Source of the DNA: Euborellia annulipes
Taxonomy: Eukaryota; Arthropoda; Insecta; Dermaptera; Anisolabididae
Assembly: GCA_023213315.1 (NCBI GenBank)
Contig: JAKCPI010012549.1
Location: 49,893 to 113,892 of the forward strand
Direction of reading: 5' to 3'
DNA length: 64,000 nt
Position numbers and translations under genes: made by a program. Shown here one piece after another: positions 56,901 through 64,000 of this stretch. The stretch's first letter is position 1. Each line of letters begins with the position of its first letter. Below the pieces are notes generated by a model. The model had not been told where the DNA came from. It did no database searches and was given only the letters and a program-made list of their open reading frames with translations.

Positions 56901-57376
56901 TTTTGATCGGCCGCCATTTTGTAATTAATTCACCTACAAAGATGAGACATATCAAATATTGCATTGTCACGGGAGTTACATATGTGTATAAAATTTCAAA
57001 GCTCTAGGTTAAGTAGAACTGGTCGTAATTTCAATCGCTAACTTTGTCGGACCGAACAATGGAAATGTGATTAATTGGCCGCCATTTTGAATTTTTTGAA
57101 TTTTTAATAATTTTGAATAGCACATTTTTTAGAGTAAAGTCTATTTAACACCTCTGCCAATGCTCAAAACTCTAACTTAATTATAAATAGGAGAAATTTT
57201 GATTATAATATTTTACCCCCACTTTTTTTGATCGGCCGCCATTTGGAAATTAATTGACTTACAAAGATGAGACACATCAAATATTGCATTGTCACGGGAG
57301 TTACATACGTGTATAAAATTTCAAAGCTCTAGCTTAAGTAGAAGTGGTCGAAATTTCGATTTGCAAATTTGTCGGA
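53946..57376 (+). repeat. 325-bp satellite array, ~10.5 copies
   Basis: The marker GATCGGCCGCCAT recurs at 54,304, 54,629, 54,954, 55,279, 55,604, 55,929, 56,254, 56,580, 56,905 and 57,230, a spacing of 325 bp (one of 326). A first, shorter unit begins near 53,946 with its marker at 53,988, where CGCCATTTT is missing. Central units are almost identical. The first and the last two are the most diverged, as expected for an array homogenised by unequal exchange. Each unit contains 'cattgtcacgggagttacat' and 'aaaatttcaaagctctagg'. No ORF runs through the units. Confidence 0.95.
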
Positions 57377-57917
57377 AAAACAGGAAAGCAAGTTAATAAA
57401 AGCGTTGTAAAAATACTTCTAGAATTTCATATCTTCATTCTTGTGAAAGAAAAAAGTTCATTTTTGTCGACTAGTGTAATCATTAAAAATAAAAAAAGAG
57501 GCAAAGTATTTTTGATAATTATATAAACAGAATAACAACGCCGCAAACAAAATCTATTTGGTATAATTTTTTCAATAATATCAATTATCATCAATTATAA
57601 TTTATTTACTAGATCAGCAATAACGAGGATTTCACAAAAACATCAACTGACCGGAGTTAATAAAACACAAATAGAAAATAACAAAAAATTAATTTAATTA
57701 TTCAAAAAACAAGTTATATTATAAATAAAATTGAACATTAATTTAGATACCCGTGTTTTGTTAGAATAAAAAAAAATAATAATTTTAATAAATTTAAAAT
57801 CAGTAGCAAAAATAATCTTCTTCTGTCCTCGCCTGATTATTCCCACGGTGCGGGGTCGGCAAAAATAATAGTAAGCCTATTATGTTATATCTAATATTTT
57901 TGAGGTTGCAGCAGAAA
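57377..57917. other. AT-rich spacer with a shared GC block
   Basis: 57,825-57,860 holds a 'cctcgcctgattattccc', 'acggtgcggggtcggc' block related to 7958-7995. No gene recognised. Confidence 0.4.
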
Positions 57918-58230
57918 AGTATAAAAATCTGGTGTGACAGGTTGCACAGCACACAACTTTCTCTTACCTTTGGTAGATGAAAGTTGTGTTCTGTCTTGTC
58001 ACCCCATATATTTTTTGTGTTTACATTATTTTGTTTCCGCCGGTTTATTATAGAATTCATGATGTAAAACTTAGAAAAATATTTATATTTTGTTAATATG
58101 GCAACCATTTTTCCTGTTTTTACTAAAGAGCGTCTAAAAATTAATTTATTTATGAATTTTAATCAAATCATTGGAGAAAATTGAATAAAAAAAAACTAAA
58201 AAAGTACATCACAAGTATTGATTACTCTAT
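57918..58230 (+). repeat. HPE copy, truncated
   Basis: Head hairpin (57,926-58,010) and first half of the body with internal losses. It ends near 'aaaaaagtacatcac'. Confidence 0.8.
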
Positions 58231-58391
58231 ATTATCTTGATAATTTCTTTATGGGGCGAGTCTCGAAAAACCGTTATTAGCCGATTTAGAAACTAGTTAC
58301 TCTAGGCGACAAGAGATGGCGTTAGTTCAACCCATAGGAAATTAAGCATTTTAGTCCATTTCATTTGAAAGTTTCCAGCAAATTTCACACA
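58231..58391. other. Unassigned spacer
   Basis: A moderately GC-containing segment with no recognised feature. Confidence 0.4.
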
Positions 58392-58469
58392 ACGAATACT
58401 AATTTAAAGTAAAGGGGTTGGAGAATAGTAACCAGCAAATTTATAGCTCCACCTGACGTCCTTTTATTT

Positions 58470-58512
58470 GGCAGATATTTCGATGCGTAGAACACACATC
58501 ATCTTCAGTGCC
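58470..58512 (-). ncRNA. Hammerhead-like motif (left arm)
   Basis: Minus-strand copy of the motif at 58,637-58,679 with the same sequence: GGCA, CTGAAGA, T, GATGTG/CGCATC, GAAA, TAT, C, TGCC. Confidence 0.45.
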
Positions 58513-58636
58513 GCGAGGATATAGTAGATGGGCTTAGTCTATTTATATCAAATGCCTTAGGGGCGTTATACATAGTGAAGGCACTTCCACTATGTATAAC
58601 GCGTGATATAAAACTAAGCCACCACTATATCCTCGC

Positions 58637-58679
58637 GGCACTGAAGATGATGTGTGTTCTACGCATCGAAATATCTGCC
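58637..58679 (+). ncRNA. Hammerhead-like motif (right arm)
   Basis: Helix I GGCA (58,637-58,640) pairs with TGCC (58,676-58,679). Core CTGAAGA (58,641-58,647), extra T, helix II GATGTG/CGCATC with one G-T wobble (58,649-58,654 with 58,662-58,667), GAAA (58,668-58,671), a self-complementary ATAT, then C (58,675). Type I layout with a minimal stem III. The extra T before helix II is the main reservation. Confidence 0.5.
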
Positions 58680-58783
58680 AAATAAAAGGACGTCAGGTGG
58701 AGCTATAAATTTGCTGGTTACTATACTCCAACCCTTTACTCTACTCATCCCAGCCTACTATTCAATCTACGAATACTAATTTA

Positions 58784-59342
58784 TTTATCTACCGAATTAT
58801 AGACCGAATTTTTACTTTCTCTTACCCTATATTTTAAAATATCTTTTATTTAATGTGATTAGAGTAATGTGAAAAAATTCGAAAATCAAAAAAGGGCTTT
58901 TATAAGTTATAGTGTCGAGATATAATCTCTTGATCAACCCTTTCCCTCTTAAGTAATTAATTAATTATCAATTATTTTTAATAATTAATTCAATTGATTA
59001 ATTGAATTCTCTCTCTTTAGAAAATTTTTCTCTTGAATTTTTATTTGCAAGTCATTTTCTTTTTCTCTCACTTAAGAAATGATATTACAATTTATTTTAT
59101 TTTTCTCTTTTAAAATTTAGTCGATCAAATGCCGACAAATGTTTAAAAATAAATATTATTTCTTTTTCTTTACTTTAAATTTTAAACAAAGACGCCTATT
59201 GTATGTGCGGTGCCTTTGGAGGATTAAAGAAATTTTGTTGCCAGTCGGCAATTCTTTTGTATAAATACATATTAATATTTTTGTAAATTTCTTTTTTTGT
59301 GTCGTGTCCGTGAAAGCTAGTGTCAGTGTATATGTGTACGCC
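58784..59342. other. AT-rich spacer
   Basis: A stray reverse HPE tail ('tttttactttctcttaccct') lies at 58,808. No gene recognised. Confidence 0.4.
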
Positions 59343-59420
59343 GTCTCCATGGTAACGCCTCATGCGAGCGTGCTCAGCCAATGAACGCTCTGGAAGCCGG
59401 TGACGTCATCCCTCCACGTG
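59343..59420. promoter_or_regulatory. Promoter-like cluster: RFX-like site, CCAAT, CRE, E-box
   Basis: Within 78 bp: GTCTCCATGGTAACG (59,343-59,357, X-box/RFX-like), CCAAT (59,378-59,382), a perfect palindromic CRE TGACGTCA (59,401-59,408) and an E-box CACGTG (59,415-59,420). The block is GC-rich in AT-rich surroundings. Direction and target gene are unknown. The sites are seen; their function is inferred. Confidence 0.45.
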
Positions 59421-59900
59421 AGTCCCCATACTGGAGGCCAAGCCAGAATTTCCTTCTTCTACGTTTGGCGCTCGACGAGTACACACCTAGCAGCCTCTCT
59501 CTCTCTCTCTCGCTCTCTTAGTTAAAGAGATTCCAGTCATTAAACACTACACCAGTGTTAATTTATAATATATTTAATTAATATAATAATCTTCCCTGGG
59601 CTCTATTACACCAATAATACAGTTTTCTGGTGTCATTGCCCAGAGAGAGAGAGATTTGTGTGTGGAGCCACTACTGGTTGATGTCATCCCCCCACCAGCG
59701 ACATCTAGGCCGCTGTATCTTTCGCCTCGGATGCTGGAACTGGGAGAGTCAGCCCAAAACATCGTTCCCCCCATCATCAACGCCATTCCTGGGACCGAAA
59801 CGTCACACACCATCATCAACGCATATCTAAATCGCTTTGGAACCGAAACGTCGATGGTCGTGCAGTGCTGTGTGGTATCGTTATTATTATTTTAATTTCT
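59421..59900. other. GC-richer region downstream of the promoter-like cluster
   Basis: (CT)n at 59,493-59,512, then a region open in several frames at 59,630-59,895 without recognisable protein motifs. 'accgaaacgtc' occurs twice (59,787 and 59,842) next to repeated 'catcatcaacgc'. It could be a non-coding first exon or an old element; undecided. Confidence 0.3.
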
Positions 59901-60419
59901 TTTTTTGATCGATCAATGCAATTAAACTATTTCAAACTTTTCCAAAACATTCTTGGGAATCATTCCTAATAAAGAATTTATTATTGATAGGATCTATATA
60001 ATATGCAGCTGCTTAATTTAATCCAAATTTCCCCCACATATATATCTAATTTTATTTAATTAAAGTTAAAATTATCATGAGATCTCAATAAGCATTAAAA
60101 TTTAATATCTAACCATCAACTTTCTTTTCGATACTAATTATGCAAAATTTTAATTTTTATTTATCAAGGAAATCTCCAGAATAAGCGAAATTCAATTTAT
60201 TTTAATTATACCATGTACAATCATAAGTTGTAAAAGGAAAAGAAAATTTATCTTTATTTATCTTATTCTTATTTGTAATATTTCAACTTTAAAACAATAG
60301 ACCTGAATTTTTATTTTTGTTTCAAATTTTTTTATTTCTTGCAATGATATTTTTTTTGTTTTTTTTTCGGAATAAATTTTAAAGAATTACGCTGCAGCTC
60401 TTGACTTATTATTCTTTGT
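59901..60419. other. AT-rich spacer
   Basis: No gene recognised. Confidence 0.4.
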
Positions 60420-60810
60420 AGATCAACCTTAAATTTTTATATAACCAGGAACACTTTCCAGCGAAGCGACTCTACCTGAGTTACCACTTATTTACTTTTA
60501 TTGTGGAGTCGGTCCACCTTTCAGCCAGGGCGTGGTTCACTGTCTTTCCTGTGGAAAGTCACTGAACTGCGTCTTGTATGCGAAGCAACCCAAAAGATTC
60601 CACCTCCTGTGGAAAACCACTACCTTTCGGCCTTCTCGTTTTCACGAGCACAAAATCTCTTTCTTCATTTATCATCTCTTGCCTTGAGTATAGTACTTTA
60701 AAATTTTCCAGGACAATTGGCTAAAATCCCCTTTTCAACGAGGTCTTTTTTGTTGGCCTTCGTCCCTGACCCCCAGGACAAGGAACCCCCAAACAAAAAA
60801 AACGACGATA
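60420..60810 (+). mobile_element. Probable 5' LTR/leader of a Ty3/gypsy element
   Basis: It lies directly upstream of a tRNA primer binding site and contains TTTATATAACC (60,436-60,446), a TATA-like box, followed by GC-richer DNA. The exact LTR start cannot be set because the 3' LTR lies outside the window. Confidence 0.4.
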
Positions 60811-60833
60811 TGGTGGAGGTGCTGGGATCGAAC
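60811..60833 (+). other. Primer binding site, tRNA-Ala-like
   Basis: TGGTGGAGGTGCTGGGATCG followed by AAC is the complement of a tRNA 3' end: CCA, discriminator A, an acceptor strand AGCACCTCC-like and a T-arm GTTCGATCCC. It fits tRNA-Ala best from memory. A degenerate duplicate follows at 60,849-60,873 as part of a 38-bp tandem duplication. Confidence 0.6.
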
Positions 60834-61027
60834 AAAAAAACGACGATATGGTGATCGGGTGCTGGAATTGAACAATCGAATACCTGGTGATAGAATCCGG
60901 TATAAGATAAATTAAGCAGATTGTTGAATAAGGGATCTATAATTAGCTTTTGTCTTAGGAATTTGTTCTTTTTTTCATCTTCGTTTCTCTCATTAGAGTT
61001 GCTATTTCTTTCATTTCTTTTTTAATC

Positions 61028-61399
61028 ATGCCGATTGAGTTGCGAAATAGGCTAGTGGGAGATCCCGCTGGACCTGAGGCGCAGTCCACAATGGTGGAAG
61101 CCGCCACAATTATCCATGAACTCCCAAATATGACAGTAATGAATAATGAGACAAATCTCCTAGAAGATCTAGAGATAGAAGCCCATCAAGGGGTTAACCC
61201 AGAGCAGCTAGAAGGGAGCGACGATGAGTCTCTTCCGGACACCGTAGTTGGTGGAGAGCTATCAATCTCTGGAGGTTCGGGCGAGGAGGTAGGGAATGAG
61301 GAATCAGAGACAAACAGGGAGATGAACCCCTGGAACACTCGAAACTCTGAGTTCCCGGCCGGCCTCGGGCGAGCATCCCGTGGAGACGGCTGCTCCTGA
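61028..61399 (+). pseudogene. gag: Ty3/gypsy gag, N-terminal part
   Basis: 123 codons from an ATG 190 bp after the primer binding site. The product is acidic, rich in Glu, Ser and Asn, without motifs. It stops at 61,399, where the reading frame appears to be lost. The next 270 bp (61,400-61,670) contain many stops but still show a repeated Gln/Phe/Asp-rich pattern. That suggests an originally longer gag that has decayed through frameshifts and nonsense changes. It belongs with the gag pieces at 61,671 and 61,994. Confidence 0.55.
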
Positions 61400-61670
61400 A
61401 CCAATGTTATCGGTGACCACAAGTGTATTGACAATTGAACCCAACCTGACTCCCACCTGCTCCTCCTCCCCGAGATGAGGGACAAAGCGTAATTATGGGG
61501 TCGATCTGTGAAATGTTAAGGCAACAATTCGATCAAACAAAATCGAAACTTTAATCAAATTGATTTGACCGACAGGATCAAAATTTTGATCAACAAAAGA
61601 AAGATTTTAACCAACTTTAGAGTGAGAACTGAATGCAAAATTTGACCAACATCAACTAGAGATAAAACAG

Positions 61671-61898
61671 ATGAATCAAAAACAGCTCGAATTTGATAAA
61701 AGGCTGACTCAATCAGAACAAAAGGTAAGGCAGGTGGAGCTGACGGTTAATAACGAATTAGTGATTGTTAAGAAGCAAGTAGAAACTAACCAGAAACAGA
61801 CCCAACAACAAGTCAGTGTACTACAAACCAAAGTTGCTGCTGTTGAGCAGGCAGCGGTGGTAGTCCGCCAACAGTGTGTCAGTGAACACACGCGATAG
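61671..61898 (+). pseudogene. gag: Ty3/gypsy gag, coiled-coil part
   Basis: 75 codons almost entirely of coiled-coil character: a heptad-like pattern of Val/Leu with Gln, Lys and Glu, from about residue 3 to residue 68. It ends in a stop at 61,898, and the frame has to change before the capsid-like part starting at 61,994. Coiled coils ahead of the capsid occur in some Ty3/gypsy gag proteins. It has no initiation context of its own; the ATG is internal. Confidence 0.5.
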
Positions 61899-61993
61899 TT
61901 AATGAGCATAGGCAACGGTGCACCAAACAGTGTGATGACCTGGTCACCGCGGTTGCCGATGCCCGTCAAACTGTACAACAGCTGAGGGCGGAT

Positions 61994-62617
61994 GTGACTG
62001 GTATTCAACAGCAAACACTAAATTCTAGCCAGTCCTTTCCGCAAATGTCATTTGGGTCAGTGTCCCAATTTGTTCCCTTAGAAAGATACAAGTCAGTTTG
62101 TGACCTATTAGTCAAGTTCGATGGACAGTGGAAACGTCCTAGCATCCACCCCATGGACTTCCTAGACAAAGTTCGTCAAGTATTTGCTGAGTGCGGTGTA
62201 CCGGAGAATTTTCAGGTCACCCTATTCAATCGATGTCTAACTGGCCAGGCAGCGGAGTGGGCGCGAGAACCCAAGAAGGGTGCCAATCCTTGCCGGAGCT
62301 GCTGGAGGCATTTGAGAAGAAATATTGGGGCAGTGCAGCCCAGCTCAGGTGCCTTCAGCAATTCCTGCAGGGAGCCATTTGATCTCTCAGGTAGACCTTC
62401 ATTAACTAACCAATTCCGACATAGGATAAAATGGTGTCGTAAATTATCTTATACAATTACAGAGGACACTTTGCTGACGCAGATGTTGCGTCTGATGCCC
62501 CTCTCTGTTAATAGTGCCTTGCTGGCCGTACCTCACGAGTATGAGGCCATTTATAAAAGACTCATGGAGTTAGAGGAATTAAACACACCTGCGGTGGCTA
62601 GGGAACCCTCAGAGTAA
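61994..62617 (+). pseudogene. gag: Ty3/gypsy gag, capsid-like part, frameshifted
   Basis: Residues 41-90 of this frame (KFDG...W to CLTGQAAEWA) look like the retrotransposon capsid N-terminal region, with the typical 'F...L.G.A..W' pattern. After residue 90 (about 62,263) the expected continuation lies in another frame up to 62,382. There it meets a stop, and the first frame becomes gag-like again to 62,617. So at least two frame changes break the gene. The downstream linker (62,618-62,940) is Asn/Ser/Pro-rich, and I see no CCHC zinc knuckle. Confidence 0.7.
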
Positions 62618-62940
62618 TAATAACTCCAACTCATCGCATAATAGGACTTCGAACCATAATTTTTCGTCATCTCGGCACCCCCAGGGGTGCCCAATACCAC
62701 TAATCACAATCATCAGTATAATAATAATAATTCTAACCCCCCTCAATCGTAATTCAAATGGGAACCAGAATTTTCAGAGCTCGGGAAGTGGGGAGAGTAG
62801 GCCGCCACAGCCGCGTGCTGACCCTCCACGAAGTTCAGTCCCTCTCCCGCAACGCAATGGAGACAGAGGGCAAAGCAACTATGCAGCTCCGACTCGGTCC
62901 CGAATAAATGCAGCCACCATGATTAATCGTCCAGATATCG

Positions 62941-63384
62941 ATGAGGAAGACGAGGAGGAAGGTGGTGAGGGAAACGGGAGCTCCCCCTGGCACCGGTGGG
63001 TCCGCGCGACCAGGGAAGTCGAATGTAGGTGCAAAAACCAGGACCCCTCGTTCATCACACCGCTCTAAATTCTCTTTTAGTTCACATAACAACCAATGTA
63101 TATGGCTAAATTGTAAATTCAGGTGTGTGGAGGTACCAACCTTCTTGAACACAGGTAGTGAAGTCTCACTACTCGACCAGTCCCAATTTTTAGCAATTAC
63201 CTCCAAGGGTTGTGTTGCCCAGATCTTAAGGATCCAGGGGACCTACCTTCACGGGGTCGCTGGGGCACGAAGTCAGAAAATAACACAGGCCGCCCATTTG
63301 GAATTCCAATACCAAAATTTTGTCCTTGTCCGCTACATTCTTATTAGTTCCAAATTTAAAAATTCCATGTCTTGCAGGGATTAG
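62941..63384 (+). pseudogene. pol: Ty3/gypsy protease domain, catalytic Asp lost
   Basis: 147-codon frame. Residues 66-79 (PTFLNTGSEVSLLD) align with the active-site signature of retroviral-type aspartic proteases, normally D-[ST]-G followed by a hydrophobic stretch. The catalytic Asp is Asn here (codon AAC, 63,148-63,150). A HGVAG-like segment follows at about residue 104. The ATG is internal, and a stop at 63,384 separates this part from the reverse transcriptase frame. The substitution would abolish activity if the reading is right. Confidence 0.65.
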
Positions 63385-63515
63385 ACTGAAATTTGTCGGC
63401 AAAATAATGTCGTAATTTCATTCCAAAATCAGTCTGTCTTGCTAACTATTAACAAGGAAATTGTCCTCAGTTCCACCGAACGATAACCAGGCGGGAGAAC
63501 CAAATTCAAGGTTCG

Positions 63516-63995
63516 ATGGCCTTCTATTGCACCACCGACAGACCAGATGCCCTCTCTCTGACTCTAACAGTTGACAGTACCGACTCCGACGAATCAACTC
63601 TCTCGAAATATGAGGAGGATGTCTTTCAAAATTTGCTGAACGAGTTTGACGACTTGTTTAGTGACCGACCAGGATGTATCTCCAGGTTACGAACACTTCA
63701 GATCATCCTACACGACACTACACCCTTTCGTGCGCACATTTATCCGATTCCGATGGCTCATCGGGAAGCTCTCCGACAGCTTCTTGACCAGTACATCGAG
63801 TGGGACGTCCTTGAGCGATCTGATTCGGAATACAGTAGTCCGATTCGGACAGTGCTCAAAAAGGACGGCTCCATTCGTCATGTTCTGGACGCCCGGGAGT
63901 TGAATGCGCGCATGAAGGCAACGACAGAAATTCCTCCCCCACCCGATGAATTGTCTCACAGCCGACCGCGAACCGAAATGGTTGAGTACCATTGA
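63516..63995 (+). pseudogene. pol: Ty3/gypsy reverse transcriptase, N-terminal part, cut by window edge
   Basis: Residues 36-56 resemble the pre-RT spacer (FQNLLNEFDDLFSD). Residues 72-110 carry the YPIP and ERSDSEYSSPI motifs, and residues 115-130 carry KKDGSIRHVLDARELN, the first RT block. The expected next block, KWLSTIDL, is present at 63,976-63,999 but in the +1 frame, so a frameshift lies between about 63,905 and 63,975. The catalytic YxDD, RNase H and integrase would lie beyond the window. Confidence 0.85.
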
Positions 63996-64000
63996 TTTGA

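Larger units (their letters stand above)
58407..58768. mobile_element. Foldback element with outward hammerhead-like arms and 15-bp duplication
   Basis: 362 bp, inverted arms of about 130 bp. It is flanked by a perfect direct repeat ACGAATACTAATTTA (58,392-58,406 and 58,769-58,783). Each arm carries a complete hammerhead-like motif (58,470-58,512 minus, 58,637-58,679 plus). The centre is a further hairpin (CACTATGTATAACGC facing GCGTTATACATAGTG). The long duplication points to target-primed or other nick-based insertion rather than a DNA transposase. No protein. Confidence 0.8.

Noticed and set aside
53946..57376. Regular repeats considered as a CRISPR array
   Set aside because: The units are 325 bp with no short repeat/spacer alternation, and the setting is eukaryotic. 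It is a satellite.
59630..59895. Overlapping ORFs of 66, 79 and 81 codons on both strands
   Set aside because: They are open in several frames because the block is stop-poor and GC-richer. No frame stands out or shows a domain.
61709..62014. Minus-strand ORF within the gag region
   Set aside because: It is the antisense shadow of the Gln/Val-rich coiled-coil part of gag.

Overview
The window is a repeat-dominated, AT-rich piece of animal nuclear DNA, with no complete host gene that I can support. The organism is most likely an arthropod, possibly a hemipteran insect. The reasons are the very high load of short non-autonomous transposons, a tRNA-derived SINE family, 5'-truncated non-LTR retrotransposon ends, hAT, Tc1/mariner and PIF/Harbinger-type MITEs, a Ty3/gypsy element, and a 'gaaccgattttgatgaaa' motif (near 22,600) that is common in insect repeats. 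The species assignment is a guess.

Layout. Positions 1-2.7 kb hold two foldback elements and a small inverted repeat. From 3.3 to 26.9 kb and again from 37.7 to 58.2 kb the sequence is built largely from one family, called HPE here. It is about 650-690 bp, with an ~85-100 bp hairpin at its head and a TAAGAGAAAGTA tail. About 30 full or partial copies lie in both orientations, many broken by later insertions of SINEs, MITEs and LINE ends. From 26.4 to 34 kb lie several long foldbacks; the largest is 1.73 kb with arms of about 830 bp. A run of periodic G-tracts is at 36.5-37.0 kb, a GC-rich retroposon end at 38.9 kb, and a 1.56 kb foldback sits inside an HPE copy at 48.8-50.4 kb. A 325-bp satellite array of about 10.5 copies fills 53.9-57.4 kb. 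The last 3.5 kb is the 5' part of a decayed Ty3/gypsy retrotransposon (primer binding site, gag, protease, start of reverse transcriptase) that runs off the right edge.

The most interesting signal is a small structured motif, CTGANGA-N-stem/loop-GAAA. It recurs in foldback elements that are otherwise unlike one another. At 37,533, 51,883 and twice in the element at 58,392-58,783 it is completed by a flanking helix and a palindromic stem III followed by C. This is the layout of a minimal type I hammerhead ribozyme, as known from Penelope-like retroelements, but with one extra nucleotide before helix II. The 58.4 kb element carries the motif in both arms, pointing outward, and is flanked by a perfect 15-bp direct repeat.

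Possible host sequence is limited to four places: a promoter-like cluster at 59,343-59,420 (RFX-like site, CCAAT, CRE, E-box), a CpG-richer block at 21,566-21,800 that could hold a first exon on the minus strand, an 80-codon ORF at 31,983-32,225, and a GC-richer block at 13,790-14,020. None of these is proven coding. Because transposons nest in a readable order, several insertions can be dated relative to each other, and several target-site duplications can be read directly.
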